From positions 3,023,136 to 3,064,899 of the forward strand of contig NZ_LR732544.1 of the NCBI RefSeq assembly GCF_902506575.1: a stretch of DNA of 41,764 nt. Reading direction: 5' to 3'. The translations under genes were made by a program, and so were the position numbers. The stretch comes from Streptomyces mexicanus. Its GTDB lineage: Bacteria; Actinomycetota; Actinomycetes; Streptomycetales; Streptomycetaceae. Below the pieces are notes generated by a model. That model was not told where the DNA came from, made no database searches, and saw only the letters and a program-made list of their open reading frames with translations. Below are positions 33,689 through 41,762 of this stretch, piece after piece (position 1 is the first letter of the stretch; each line of letters starts with the position of its first letter).

Positions 33689-34258
33689 TCAGCCGGCGGC
33701 CGTCACCCCCCGGCCGGCAGCGCGCCGCGAAAGCGCCGTGGGCCAGTGGGCGAGGGCCGCGGTCGCCGCGTACCAGGCCACGGCACCGGCGGCGACGGCG
33801 AACCAGCCGCCCACCTTCGCCAGGCCCGAGGCGCCGTCGAACCGGGCGACGGCGAGCAGGACGAGGGACACCAGGAACAGCCCGTACGTGGCCTGCGTGA
33901 GCGGGTCGCCGCCGGCCAGGGTGAGCGAGAGGACGACGGCGGCGAACAGGGCGAGGAACAGTCCGGCGGCGTCGGCGGCGACCTGGCCCTGCGCGGACAG
34001 CGACCAGGCGAACCACAGCGCGCCCAGCGAGGTGAACGCCGTGCCGGAGGCCGTGTCGCGGTCGCGGAAGGCGAGCAGGCCCACGAGGAACAGGGATATG
34101 CCGCCGATGTAGCGGGCGAGGACGACGGCGTCGCCCGGGGTCACGGCGTCGATGACCCGCGTGTACCCCAGGCCGAAGGCCAACAGGGTCACGAACAGGG
34201 CCAGTCGGCCGGCGATGGTGGTGGTGGTGGTGCTTCCCGCTGAGACGTCGTTGGCCAC
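33689..34258 (-). CDS. GPR1/FUN34/YaaH family membrane protein (acetate-type channel/transporter)
   Basis: Small integral membrane protein, 189 aa, with six hydrophobic segments, matching the six-helix GPR1/FUN34/YaaH (SatP) family that moves acetate and succinate. Family-like stretches: LALFVTLLAFGLGYTRVID, LARYIGGISLFLVGLLAFRDRDTASGTAFTSLGALWFAWS, and GGWFAVAAGAVAWYAATAALAHWP. The NPAPLGL signature typical of the canonical members is not seen at the start of helix 1, so this belongs to the actinobacterial branch. The start has GGGAG upstream. Substrate is inferred only. Confidence 0.8.
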   Translation of the reverse strand: MANDVSAGSTTTTTIAGRLALFVTLLAFGLGYTRVIDAVTPGDAVVLARYIGGISLFLVGLLAFRDRDTASGTAFTSLGALWFAWSLSAQGQVAADAAGLFLALFAAVVLSLTLAGGDPLTQATYGLFLVSLVLLAVARFDGASGLAKVGGWFAVAAGAVAWYAATAALAHWPTALSRRAAGRGVTAAG

Positions 34259-34303
34259 GGCGGGCTCCCTTCGTGCCTGTGCGGTGGTGCGGTGACCGGT
34301 ATA

Positions 34304-34320
34304 TGCCCTTCACAAGGGCA
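34304..34320. promoter_or_regulatory. Inverted repeat upstream of YaaH-family gene
   Basis: TGCCCTT-CAC-AAGGGCA, a 7-bp perfect inverted repeat with 3-base centre, 46 bases upstream of the YaaH-family start, next to an AT-rich GGTATAT stretch. It may be an operator or the terminator hairpin of the upstream stress-protein gene. The rest of the 34259-34480 gap shows no gene. Confidence 0.4.
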
Positions 34321-34480
34321 CAAACACCTCCGCAGGGAAGGAATCTCCGGGGGCGTGAAGGGGAGTCCACGGGGCGCATCCGGTCCTGGCCGCGCGCGGG
34401 CGGCGCCGGAGGCGTCCCCGGTGTCAGGGGAGTTGGACAGGCCCGGGAGGGACCATAAGGGTGCGGTGCCGCCGGTCCCG

Positions 34481-35011
34481 TCAGGGGATCACGACGACCG
34501 GGCGCTGCGCACGCTTGGCGAGCCGGCCGGCGACGGACCCGAAGAGGCGGCCCACGATGCCGTGCGTGGAGCCGACGACGATCGCGTCCGCCTCGTACTC
34601 CTTGCCGACCTCTTCCAGTTCGTGGCAGATGTCGCCGCCGCGCTCGACCAGGATCCACGGCACCTCGGCGAGGTAGTCCGCGCAGGCCAGCTCCAGGCCC
34701 AGCACCTCGGTGCGGTGGTCGGGCACGTCCACGAAGACCGGCGGCTCGCAGCCCGCCCACACCGTGGTGGGCAGCCGGTTGGCGACGTGCACGATGATCA
34801 GCCCCGAGCGGGACCGGTGGGCCATGCCGATGGCGTAGGCGAGGGCGCGCTCGCTGGAGACGGATCCGTCGAAGCCGACGACGACGCCGTGCTGGAACGC
34901 CGGATCGCAAGGGTGGCGTGGCTCTTCTCGACCGGCCAGGGGATCGGCCGCCGTAGGATCGGCGACCGGCCGCTTGCGGTCCGCGGGTTCGGGGAATTCG
35001 TGACCGGCCAT
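34481..35011 (-). CDS. Universal stress protein (single UspA domain)
   Basis: Cytosolic nucleotide-binding stress protein, 176 aa, one Usp domain. Seen: GVVVGFDGSVSSERALAYAIGMAHRSRSGLIIVHV at the N-terminal beta-alpha-beta, and the ATP-binding signature VVGSTHGIVGRLFGSVAGRLAKRAQRPVVVIP at the end. The first 40 residues are a polar Pro/Arg-rich tail. Start taken as the ATG giving MAGHEFPEPADRKR; upstream in-frame sequence lacks Streptomyces-like codon use. Such proteins are commonly induced in stationary phase or oxygen stress; its direct regulation is not visible. Confidence 0.9.
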   Translation of the reverse strand: MAGHEFPEPADRKRPVADPTAADPLAGREEPRHPCDPAFQHGVVVGFDGSVSSERALAYAIGMAHRSRSGLIIVHVANRLPTTVWAGCEPPVFVDVPDHRTEVLGLELACADYLAEVPWILVERGGDICHELEEVGKEYEADAIVVGSTHGIVGRLFGSVAGRLAKRAQRPVVVIP

Positions 35012-35441
35012 GGCTGTCTCGGCGTTGTGATCCTTCGTAGGGGACGACAGTCTGCGGCGGAGCTGTGTCCGGGAATGGTCTTCCCGTCCCCATACCCTGA
35101 AGAGTACGGCGGCACTCCTGTGAAGCCCAGACCCCGCGCACTCTCCGTGGCGGTTCACCGGAGCATGCACGACCGGCGCCCGTAACGCAATGGTTGCTGC
35201 CTCGTACAGGTGGTTTGCGCGGGATTCACCTGCCGCCACCGCCCGGTCACCGCCCGCGCACGCCGCCGCACAGGTGGTGTTCGGCTCCGCACAGTGACCG
35301 ACCGATCGAACAGGCGTTGAACCAGGTGATGCCGATGACCCCGGTGAAGCCGTGACCCCTGTGGATCCTGTGGATCCGTGGGTCGGTGGACCCGGTGAGC
35401 CGCCACCGCGGGGAGCACCGCAGGAGCATAGGGAGCACGCC
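35012..35441. promoter_or_regulatory. Intergenic region between divergent stress-protein and small membrane-protein genes
   Basis: 430 bases without a convincing gene; base composition is lower in GC than the neighbours. It contains a CAGGTG...CACCTG inverted repeat (35207-35232), a second ACAGGTGGT copy near 35274, and two exact tandem CCTGTGGAT units (35358-35375). An in-frame extension of the downstream gene from a GTG at 35352 would encode the tandem units as Val-Asp-Pro repeats, but codon use and ribosome site favour 35442. Confidence 0.4.
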
Positions 35442-35834
35442 GTGTCCGGACCCCGTACCGCCGCCGGGCGGTGCCCGTCGCCGCCCGGGGCGAGCGAGAG
35501 CGTGCCCGGCCCCGGGGCGCGGGGAGCCGGCGACACGGTGAGCGACGTGGTCCGCTGGGCCGCCTTCAGCTGCGTCCTGGTGCCCGTGGTGCTGCTCTGG
35601 TACGGCACCTCGCTGGGCGGGGCCACCGGCACGGCCCTGGGCCTGGCGGCCCTCACCGGCGTCTGCCGGGTGCTGCTGCGGCAGTCGGAACGCGGGGCGG
35701 CCCGGCTGCGTGCCGAGGAGCCCGTCCCGCACCGCGGACGCCATCAGCGCACGGGCACCGGGGCCCACCGGGGCGGTCGCGCCCCGGGGGCACAACTCCG
35801 GCCGACTGACCGGTTTACGCGCACGCGCCCGTAG
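35442..35834 (+). CDS. Small putative membrane protein upstream of adpA
   Basis: Hypothetical protein of 130 aa from the GTG at 35442 with GGGAG 7 bases before. Residues 1-34 are polar and Gly/Pro-rich; two hydrophobic segments follow (AFSCVLVPVVLLWYGTSL and TGTALGLAALTGVCRVLL), separated by a short Gly-rich turn; then a basic tail rich in Arg/His. Looks like a two-helix membrane protein with cytoplasmic ends. Codon usage is coding-like in the middle and weaker at the end. No known family recognised. Oriented towards adpA, 353 bases away. Confidence 0.55.
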   Translation: MSGPRTAAGRCPSPPGASESVPGPGARGAGDTVSDVVRWAAFSCVLVPVVLLWYGTSLGGATGTALGLAALTGVCRVLLRQSERGAARLRAEEPVPHRGRHQRTGTGAHRGGRAPGAQLRPTDRFTRTRP

Positions 35835-36187
35835 GTTTTCAGCCAACTTCTCGAACTCGCGCATCACCCGGCCGAAGTACCCCTCACCCCCCGTTCGACC
35901 TGCATCGAAAGGGCCTCGGGCGGTCTGCGCACCCTATGGGGATTGGCCACCGCCACAAGGCGCACTTCCCTGCGCGGCTCGCGAGTGCAACGCTTCGTGA
36001 TCGAATGCTTCACGCCAAGTTGCCATGTCGACAATGTGCCGGGTGCCGAACTGGCCACCGCGGCACGGCGGGAGGCAGTAGATTCGATCTTGACTGTCTT
36101 ACGGCGGGGGACTCGTGCAGGACCGAGGGGAAACGTGCAGGAGCGACACAACCGAGGAGCCGCGACCACCGAGGGGGGCTTAGCAGG
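35835..36187 (+). promoter_or_regulatory. adpA promoter and leader region
   Basis: 353 bases of lower-GC sequence before adpA. SD sequence GAGGGGGG lies 8-15 bases before the ATG. A TGGCGTGAAG element (minus strand, 36008-36017) matches the AdpA consensus TGGCSNGWWY at nine of ten positions, consistent with known autoregulation. A non-coding-looking open frame from TTG 35943 or GTG 35985 ends at a TGA overlapping the adpA ATG and contains TTA codons at 36099 and 36180. Promoter elements could not be assigned with confidence. Confidence 0.5.
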
Positions 36188-37423
36188 ATGAGCCACGACT
36201 CCACTGCCGCGCCGGACGCCGCGGCCCGGAAGCTGTCCGGGCGACGGCGCAAGGAGATCGTCGCGGTGCTGCTGTTCAGCGGCGGCCCCATCTTCGAGAG
36301 TTCCATACCTCTGTCGGTGTTCGGGATCGACCGCCAGGACGCCGGCGTGCCGCGCTACCGCCTGCTGGTGGCGGCCGGCGAGGAGGGCCCGCTGCGGACC
36401 ACAGGGGGCCTGGAACTGACCGCGCCGCACGGGCTGGAGGCGATCGCGCGGGCGGGCACGGTCGTCGTGCCGGCCTGGCGCTCGATCACCTCGCCGCCGC
36501 CCGAGGAGGCGCTCGACGCGCTGCGCCGGGCGCACGAGGAGGGCGCCCGCATCGTCGGGCTGTGCACCGGCGCCTTCGTGCTGGCCGCCGCGGGCCTGCT
36601 GGACGGCCGCCCGGCCACCACCCACTGGATGTACGCGCCGACGCTGGCCAAGCGCTACCCGTCGGTGCACGTCGACCCGCGCGAGCTGTTCGTCGACGAC
36701 GGCGACGTGCTCACCAGCGCGGGGACGGCGGCCGGAATCGACCTGTGCCTGCACATCGTGCGCACCGACCACGGCAACGAGGCGGCCGGCGCGCTGGCCC
36801 GCCGCCTGGTGGTCCCGCCGCGCCGCAGCGGCGGCCAGGAGCGCTACCTGGACAGGTCTTTACCGGAGGAGATCGGCGCCGACCCGCTCGCCGAGGTCGT
36901 CGCCTGGGCACTGGAACACCTCCACGAGCAGTTCGACGTGGAGACGCTGGCGGCACGGGCGTACATGAGCCGCCGTACGTTCGACCGCCGCTTCCGCTCG
37001 CTGACCGGCAGCGCGCCGCTGCAGTGGCTGATCACCCAGCGGGTGCTGCAGGCGCAGCGGCTGCTGGAGACGTCCGACTACTCGGTGGACGAGGTCGCCA
37101 GCCGGTGCGGCTTCCGCTCCCCCGTGGCGCTGCGCGGACACTTCCGGCGGCAGCTGGGCTCCTCGCCGGCCGCCTACCGGGCGGCCTACCGGGCGCGCAG
37201 GCCGCAGGGCGAACGGCCCGGGGAGAACGAGACGGCCCCGGCGCACACCACCGGCGCGGCCGGCGCCCCGTCCGCCGCGGCGGCCCCCACCGGGCACCTG
37301 TCCGGGGTCCCGCAGCCCACGGGTCCGGCGTCGTCCCTGCACCCGGAGGGACCGGTGCAGCACCAGGCCCGCCGCGCCCCGGCGGCCCTGTCGGGCAGCG
37401 TGCCGGGCCAGCGCGGCGGCTGA
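36188..37423 (+). CDS. adpA: AdpA, global developmental regulator (AraC family with DJ-1/PfpI domain)
   Basis: Central transcriptional activator of morphological differentiation and secondary metabolism in Streptomyces, 411 aa. N-terminal DJ-1/PfpI (GATase-like) dimerisation domain, about 20-190: [58 protein letters not shown]-terminal AraC double HTH, about 240-330: [21 protein letters not shown] and [20 protein letters not shown] Pro/Ala-rich tail of about 70 residues follows. The sole notable rare codon is TTA at 36860-36862 (Leu225), in the linker, making translation depend on the bldA tRNA. Followed by a 15-bp-stem terminator and orn, the conserved neighbour. Confidence 0.97.
   Translation: MSHDSTAAPDAAARKLSGRRRKEIVAVLLFSGGPIFESSIPLSVFGIDRQDAGVPRYRLLVAAGEEGPLRTTGGLELTAPHGLEAIARAGTVVVPAWRSITSPPPEEALDALRRAHEEGARIVGLCTGAFVLAAAGLLDGRPATTHWMYAPTLAKRYPSVHVDPRELFVDDGDVLTSAGTAAGIDLCLHIVRTDHGNEAAGALARRLVVPPRRSGGQERYLDRSLPEEIGADPLAEVVAWALEHLHEQFDVETLAARAYMSRRTFDRRFRSLTGSAPLQWLITQRVLQAQRLLETSDYSVDEVASRCGFRSPVALRGHFRRQLGSSPAAYRAAYRARRPQGERPGENETAPAHTTGAAGAPSAAAAPTGHLSGVPQPTGPASSLHPEGPVQHQARRAPAALSGSVPGQRGG
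36860..36862 (+). promoter_or_regulatory. TTA leucine codon in adpA (bldA control)
   Basis: TTA codon 225 of adpA, in the stretch DRSLPEEIG between the two domains. TTA is very rare in high-GC Streptomyces and is read only by the bldA tRNA, so this is the classic translational checkpoint for development. Confidence 0.95.
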
Positions 37424-37443
37424 CCGGCGAAGCGGCCCGGGAC

Positions 37444-37480
37444 GTGCGGGGCGGCGGGCAGCGATCCCGCCGCCCCGCAC
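37444..37480 (+). terminator. Terminator after adpA
   Basis: 15-bp perfect G/C stem (37444-37458 with 37466-37480) and 7-base loop CAGCGAT, 20 bases after the adpA stop and before orn. No T-run follows, as is common in Streptomyces. Confidence 0.9.
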
Positions 37481-37545
37481 CCGTACCCGTGCCCGCCGCC
37501 GCACCGTCGGTTCTGTGTGCGGCCGGTCGCCGTAAGGTGAGACAT

Positions 37546-38154
37546 ATGAACGATCGCATGGTGTGGATCGACTGCGAGATGACCGGCCTCTCGCTGTCCG
37601 ACGACGCGCTCATCGAGGTGGCCGCCCTCGTCACCGACTCCGAGCTGAACGTGCTCGGCGAGGGCGTCGACATCGTCATCCGTCCGCCGGACGCGGCGCT
37701 GGAGACGATGCCGGAGGTGGTGCGTCAGATGCACACCGCGTCCGGCCTGCTCGAGGAACTGGCCGGCGGCACGACCCTGAAGGACGCCGAGGAACAGGTC
37801 CTGGCCTACGTACGGGAGTACGTCAAGGAGCCCGGCAAGGCCCCGCTGTGCGGCAACTCCGTCGGCACCGACCGCGGCTTCCTGCTGCGCGACATGCCGA
37901 CGCTGGAGGGCTACCTGCACTACCGCATCGTGGACGTGTCCTCCATCAAGGAACTGGCCCGCCGCTGGTACCCGCGGGCGTACTTCAACAGCCCCGAGAA
38001 GAACGGCAACCACCGGGCCCTGGCCGACATCCGCGAGTCCATCGCGGAGCTGCGCTACTACCGCGAGGCCGTCTTCGTCCCGCAGCCCGGCCCCGACTCC
38101 GACACCGCCAAGGCGATCGCCGCGAAGTACGTCATGCCTGCTCAGCAGGGCTGA
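37546..38154 (+). CDS. orn: Oligoribonuclease Orn
   Basis: 3'-5' exoribonuclease degrading two- to five-base RNA oligomers and pGpG from c-di-GMP breakdown; cytosolic dimer, 202 aa, normal length. DEDDh residues are visible: Asp9 and Glu11 in WIDCEMTGL, Asp in [16 protein letters not shown], and [10 protein letters not shown] at the end. ATG 37546 is preceded by AAGGTGAG. The adpA-orn pairing is conserved in Streptomyces; as c-di-GMP restrains development through BldD, the neighbourhood is functionally coherent. Confidence 0.96.
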   Translation: MNDRMVWIDCEMTGLSLSDDALIEVAALVTDSELNVLGEGVDIVIRPPDAALETMPEVVRQMHTASGLLEELAGGTTLKDAEEQVLAYVREYVKEPGKAPLCGNSVGTDRGFLLRDMPTLEGYLHYRIVDVSSIKELARRWYPRAYFNSPEKNGNHRALADIRESIAELRYYREAVFVPQPGPDSDTAKAIAAKYVMPAQQG

Positions 38155-38266
38155 ACGGGTCCACCGAAGGGGCGCCCGGCAATGTGTGCGCGAGCACCCC
38201 TTCGGACCCTGTACACTTTTTCTCGGCCGGTCGGGGAAACCACGAAGCAGTCCGCCGCCGGTCATG

Positions 38267-38339
38267 GTGGGTGTAGCTCAGCTGGTAGAGCACCTGGTTG
38301 TGGTCCAGGATGTCGCGGGTTCGAGTCCCGTCACTCACC
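38267..38339 (+). tRNA. tRNA-His (anticodon GTG)
   Basis: Cloverleaf read by eye: acceptor GTGGGTG (38267-38273) pairs with CACTCAC (38332-38338); D-loop TAGCTCAGCTGGTAGAGCA; anticodon stem CCTGG/CCAGG with loop TTGTGGT giving anticodon GTG; T-arm GCGGG-TTCGAGT-CCCGT. The base before the acceptor is G (38266), which would be the G-1 required by histidyl-tRNA synthetase, opposite discriminator C at 38339. A complete CCA is not encoded. Confidence 0.97.
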
Positions 38340-38346
38340 CAGAGTG

Positions 38347-38388
38347 GTCAGCCGGTGACAGCGATGTGAATCGCGGTCACCGGCTGAC
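38347..38388 (+). terminator. Terminator after tRNA-His
   Basis: 13-bp perfect stem (38347-38359 with 38376-38388) enclosing a smaller GCGA/TCGC stem, starting 8 bases past the tRNA end. Confidence 0.85.
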
Positions 38389-38409
38389 GCGTATCCGGGA
38401 GGCTTCCTC

Positions 38410-38919
38410 ATGCACGCCGAGCCCGTGCGCACCACCCGCCTGGATCTGGTGCCCCTGCGAGTGGAACACGCCGCGGAGATGGCCGAGGTGCTGGCCGACC
38501 CGGCGCTGCACGCCTTCATCGGCGGCGCGCCCCTGGCCGAGGCGGATCTGAGGACGCGTTACGCCCGGCTCGTCGCTGGCTCCCCCGACCCGCAGGTCTC
38601 CTGGTGCAACTGGGTGCTCCGCCTGCGCGCCGAGGCGCGGCTGACCGGCACCGTGCAGGCCACCGTCACCGAGGGCGCCGAGGGCACGGCGGCCGAGATC
38701 GCCTGGGTCGTGGGCACCCCCTGGCAGGGGCGCGGCCTCGCCACGGAGGCGGCCCGCGGCATGGTCGGCCTGCTGCGCCGGCACGGGGTGCGCACGGTGC
38801 TCGCGCACGTCCATCCCGCCCACCACGCCTCCGCCGCCGTCGCCGCGGCGGCCGGCCTGAGCGCGACCGGCGAGCAGCACGACGGCGAGGTGCTCTGGCG
38901 GCTGACCCTGGGCCGGTGA
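38410..38919 (+). CDS. GNAT-family N-acetyltransferase (RimJ/RimL-like)
   Basis: Cytosolic acetyl-CoA-dependent N-acetyltransferase, 169 aa, of the RimJ/RimL-like Acetyltransf_3 group. Seen: N-terminal VRTTRLDLVPLRVEHAAEMAEVLADPALHAFIGG, then IAWVVGTPWQGRGLATEAARGMVGLLRR with the acetyl-CoA-binding Q/RxxGxA loop (QGRGLA), and VHPAHHASAAVAAAAGLSATGEQHDGEVLWRL at the end. GGGAGG lies 8 bases before the ATG. Substrate unknown: protein N termini, peptides or small amines are all possible. Converges on the LacI-family gene. Confidence 0.88.
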   Translation: MHAEPVRTTRLDLVPLRVEHAAEMAEVLADPALHAFIGGAPLAEADLRTRYARLVAGSPDPQVSWCNWVLRLRAEARLTGTVQATVTEGAEGTAAEIAWVVGTPWQGRGLATEAARGMVGLLRRHGVRTVLAHVHPAHHASAAVAAAAGLSATGEQHDGEVLWRLTLGR

Positions 38920-38954
38920 GAAGCGCCGGGCCGGCGGCGGGTGTCCGCGCGGGC

Positions 38955-40010
38955 CTACGACGACGCCCGCACCACCAGTTCCGTCGGCAGGACCGTCTGG
39001 CGCGGTTCCCGCGCCGGGGACGGGACGGGCCGGTGGTCGGCGATCTCGGTCAGCAGCAGGTCGATCATCGCCCGGCCCATCTCCTCGATGGGCTGGCGGA
39101 CGCTGGTCAGCGGCGGGTCCATGTGGCGGGCGATGGCCGAGTCGTCGTAGCCGACCAGGGCCACGTCGTCGGGGATGCGCCGGCCCGTCTCGCGCAGCAC
39201 CTGGCGGGCACCGGCGGCGGTGACGTCCGAACCGGCGAAGACCGCGTCCACGTCCGGGGCGCGCTCCAGCAGCCGGGCCATGGCGCGCCGGCCGCCCTCC
39301 TCGGTGAAGTCGCCGACCTCCACGAGGCGTTCGTCCACCGCCAGGCCGGCGTCGCGCAGGGCGTCGCGGTAACCGTCGACGCGCCGCTGGGCGCCGTAGA
39401 CGTCCAGGTGGCCGGTGATGTGGGCGATACGGCGGCGGCCGCGCTGAAGCAGATGCTCCACGGCCGAGCGGGCGCCCGCGTAGTTGTCGGAGTCCACCGA
39501 GGGCAGCGTCTCCCCCACCGAGCGGGGGCCGCTGATCACTGCCGGGATCTCCAGCTGGGCCACCAGATCGGGCAGCGGGTCGTCGGCGTGCACCGACACC
39601 AGCAGCACCCCGTCCACCCGGTGCGCGGCCAGGTACTGCGCCAGCCGGCGGCGTTCGCGGTCGCCGCCCGCGAAGATCAGCAGCAACTGCATCTCGGTGT
39701 CGGACAGTTCGGCACCGACCCCGCGCAGCATGTCGGAGAAGTACGGCTCCGCGAAGAAGCGGGTCTCCGGTTCCGGGACGACCAGCGCGATCGCGTCCGT
39801 GCGGTTGGCGGCCAGGGCGCGGGCCGCGGTGTTGGGGACGTAGCCGAGTTCGGCGACCGCGGCCTCGACGGCCGCGCGGGTGGCGGCGCTGACCCGGGGC
39901 GAGCCGTTGATCACCCGGGAGACCGTGCCGCGGCCGACGCCGGCCCGGGCAGCGACCTCCTCCAGGGTCGGCCGCCGACCGCCCCGGCTCCGCCCCGTGT
40001 TGACCGCCAT
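38955..40010 (-). CDS. cebR: LacI-family transcriptional repressor, CebR-like
   Basis: LacI/GalR repressor, 351 aa. N-terminal HTH (about 14-60): PTLEEVAARAGVGRGTVSRVINGSPRVSAATRAAVEAAVAELGYVPNTAARAL with hinge helix. Periplasmic-binding-like effector domain from about 65: DAIALVVPEPETRFFAEPYFSDMLRG, VDGVLLVSVHADDPLP and VALVGYDDSAIARHMDPPLTSVRQPIEEMG. From memory this matches CebR, the cellobiose/cellotriose sensor, located in the same chromosomal neighbourhood after orn and tRNA-His in Streptomyces. The nearby beta-glucosidase has a CebR-type operator, supporting the assignment. No cebEFG transporter genes lie between the two here. Confidence 0.8.
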   Translation of the reverse strand: MAVNTGRSRGGRRPTLEEVAARAGVGRGTVSRVINGSPRVSAATRAAVEAAVAELGYVPNTAARALAANRTDAIALVVPEPETRFFAEPYFSDMLRGVGAELSDTEMQLLLIFAGGDRERRRLAQYLAAHRVDGVLLVSVHADDPLPDLVAQLEIPAVISGPRSVGETLPSVDSDNYAGARSAVEHLLQRGRRRIAHITGHLDVYGAQRRVDGYRDALRDAGLAVDERLVEVGDFTEEGGRRAMARLLERAPDVDAVFAGSDVTAAGARQVLRETGRRIPDDVALVGYDDSAIARHMDPPLTSVRQPIEEMGRAMIDLLLTEIADHRPVPSPAREPRQTVLPTELVVRASS

Positions 40011-40168
40011 GGTCGCCGCCTTCCGTTCGCAGCCGTCAGTCAGGCCAGGAATCTAACAGCCGGACCGGTGTGCTCCCGCCTCCATCGTCCCTCGCCGGTG
40101 CGGGACCTCCCGCGCGGGGTGGGCGGCCGGCCCGGCGCGCCCGGCCGGTGTCACGTGTCAGCGACCCG

Positions 40169-40206
40169 GCCGGGCCCGCGTGCCGGCGCGCGCCGGCACG
40201 GCCCGG
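40169..40206. terminator. Perfect 22-bp palindrome downstream of beta-glucosidase gene
   Basis: A gap-free 22-bp G/C palindrome at 40179-40200, extendable with CCGGGC on the left and GCCCGG on the right. It begins just past the beta-glucosidase stop (40211, minus strand), so terminator is the simplest role; it could also form a cruciform. Confidence 0.7.
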
Positions 40207-40210
40207 GCGC

Positions 40211-41668
40211 TCAGTCCCGCGCGGTGGCCGTCGGCAGCGCGTTGGCGCGGATCACGCCCGCGTACCAGTGGGCGCTCGCCTTGGGGATGCGGCGCTGGGT
40301 CGGGTAGTCGACGTAGACGAGCCCGAAGCGCTTCGAGTAGCCGTAGGACCACTCGAAGTTGTCCAGCAGCGACCACAGGAAGTAGCCGCGCACGTCGGCG
40401 CCGTCGGCGATGGCCCGGCGCACGGCGTCGAGGTGGGCGTGCAGGTAGGCGATCCGCTGCGGGTCGTCCACCCGGCCATCGGCGGTGACGTGGTCCTCGA
40501 AGGCGGCGCCGTTCTCGGTGACCATCAGCGGCAGCCCGGGGTGCGCGGCGGCCGTCTCGGTCAGCAGCGTGTGCAGCCCGTCGGCGTCGATCGCCCAGTT
40601 CATCGCGGTCACGTCGTCGTTGGCGAGGTGGAAGGCGACGTCCTCGCAGCCGGTCCACGGGGTGTGGTCGCTCGCGCCGTGCCCGTCGTCGCGGGTCGAG
40701 CCGACGCCGTCGGGGGCCAGGGAGACCACGGTCGGCGAGTAGTAGTTGATGCCGAGCACGTCGATCGGGCGGGAGATCTCCGCGAGGTCGCCGTCGTGCA
40801 CCAGCTCCCCCCAGTCGACCAGGTGCGCGGTGTCGGCGAGCAGGTCCTCGGGGTAGGCGCCGTCCAGGATCGGGCCGGTGAAGATCCGGTTGCCGACGGC
40901 GTCGATGCGGCGGGCGGCCTCGGCATCCTCGGGGCCGGCGGTGAGCGGGCGCACCTGGTGCAGGTTGAGCGTGATGGAGGTCTGCGCGGAGGAGGGGAGG
41001 TTCGCGCGCAGCGCCCCGATCGCCTTGCCGTGCGCCAGGTTCAGGTGGTGCGCGGCGCGCAGGGTGGCGGCGGGGTCGGTACGCCCCGGGGCGTGCACGC
41101 CGGAGCCGTACCCGAGGAACGCCGGGCACCAGGGCTCGTTCAGGGTGGTCCACACGCCGACCCGGTCGCCCAGGCCGCGGGCCACGATCTCGGCGTAGTC
41201 GGCGAAGCGGTCCGCGGTGTCGCGGTGCGGCCAGCCGCCGGCGTCCTCCAGCTCCTGGGGCAGGTCCCAGTGGTAGAGGGTGGCGACGGGGGTGATGCCC
41301 GCCGCCAGCAGCTCGTCGGTGAGCCGGCGGTAGAAGTCCAGGCCCCGCTCGACGCCCGGCCCGCGGCCGGTGGGCTGCACCCGGGACCAGGAGACGGAGA
41401 AGCGGTAGGCCTTCAGGCCGAGGTCCTTCATCAGCGCGACGTCGTCGCGGTAGCGGTGGTAGTGGTCGGCGGCCACGTCACCGGTGTCGCCGCCCCGGAC
41501 CTTTCCGGGGGTGTGGCTGAAGGTGTCCCAGATGGAGGGGGTGCGGCCGTCCTCGGTGGCGGCGCCCTCCACCTGGTAGGCGGCGGTGGCGGCGCCCCAG
41601 ACGAAACCGGGCGGGAAGGAGGTGTCCGCGGCCGTCCGGGCGGTGGTCTCGGGTCGTACGGCGGTCAT
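40211..41668 (-). CDS. bglC: GH1 beta-glucosidase, BglC-like
   Basis: Cytosolic glycoside hydrolase family 1 enzyme, 485 aa, hydrolysing cellobiose or cello-oligosaccharides to glucose. Starts with the typical [19 protein letters not shown]; acid/base Glu178 in TTLNEPW and nucleophile Glu385 in MVTENGA; also [28 protein letters not shown] at the C terminus. No signal peptide. Start at ATG 41668; the CebR-type palindrome lies 3-16 bases upstream and covers the ribosome-binding region (GGGAGCG). In characterised species the neighbouring cebEFG imports the sugar; here the contig ends 96 bases upstream. Confidence 0.93.
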   Translation of the reverse strand: MTAVRPETTARTAADTSFPPGFVWGAATAAYQVEGAATEDGRTPSIWDTFSHTPGKVRGGDTGDVAADHYHRYRDDVALMKDLGLKAYRFSVSWSRVQPTGRGPGVERGLDFYRRLTDELLAAGITPVATLYHWDLPQELEDAGGWPHRDTADRFADYAEIVARGLGDRVGVWTTLNEPWCPAFLGYGSGVHAPGRTDPAATLRAAHHLNLAHGKAIGALRANLPSSAQTSITLNLHQVRPLTAGPEDAEAARRIDAVGNRIFTGPILDGAYPEDLLADTAHLVDWGELVHDGDLAEISRPIDVLGINYYSPTVVSLAPDGVGSTRDDGHGASDHTPWTGCEDVAFHLANDDVTAMNWAIDADGLHTLLTETAAAHPGLPLMVTENGAAFEDHVTADGRVDDPQRIAYLHAHLDAVRRAIADGADVRGYFLWSLLDNFEWSYGYSKRFGLVYVDYPTQRRIPKASAHWYAGVIRANALPTATARD

Positions 41669-41670
41669 GG

Positions 41671-41684
41671 TGAGAGCGCTCCCA
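41671..41684. promoter_or_regulatory. CebR-type operator at the beta-glucosidase start
   Basis: TGAGAGCGCTCCCA, one mismatch from the CebR box TGGGAGCGCTCCCA. It overlaps the ribosome-binding region of the beta-glucosidase gene, so a bound repressor would block elongation or initiation near the start. Confidence 0.88.
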
Positions 41685-41733
41685 AAGTGGCGTGAGGAAA
41701 GGTCGGACGAAGACGGTGGTCCAGGGGTCCCGG

Positions 41734-41762
41734 CTCTTATACACATCCGACGCTGCCGACGA
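41734..41762. other. Nextera adapter remnant at contig end
   Basis: CTCTTATACACATC (41734-41747) followed, after one base (C instead of T), by GACGCTGCCGACGA (41749-41762). This is the mosaic end of Tn5 plus the Nextera read-2 adapter. It is library sequence, not genomic DNA. Confidence 0.95.

Noticed and set aside
35155..35418. Minus-strand 87-aa ORF in the stress-protein upstream gap
   Set aside because: His/Arg/Pro-rich, poor codon bias, no ribosome site, no motif.
36188..37423. Treating the AdpA/orn region as a novel regulator system
   Set aside because: Domain order, TTA codon and neighbour orn match the known AdpA locus; only the leader features are worth a closer look.
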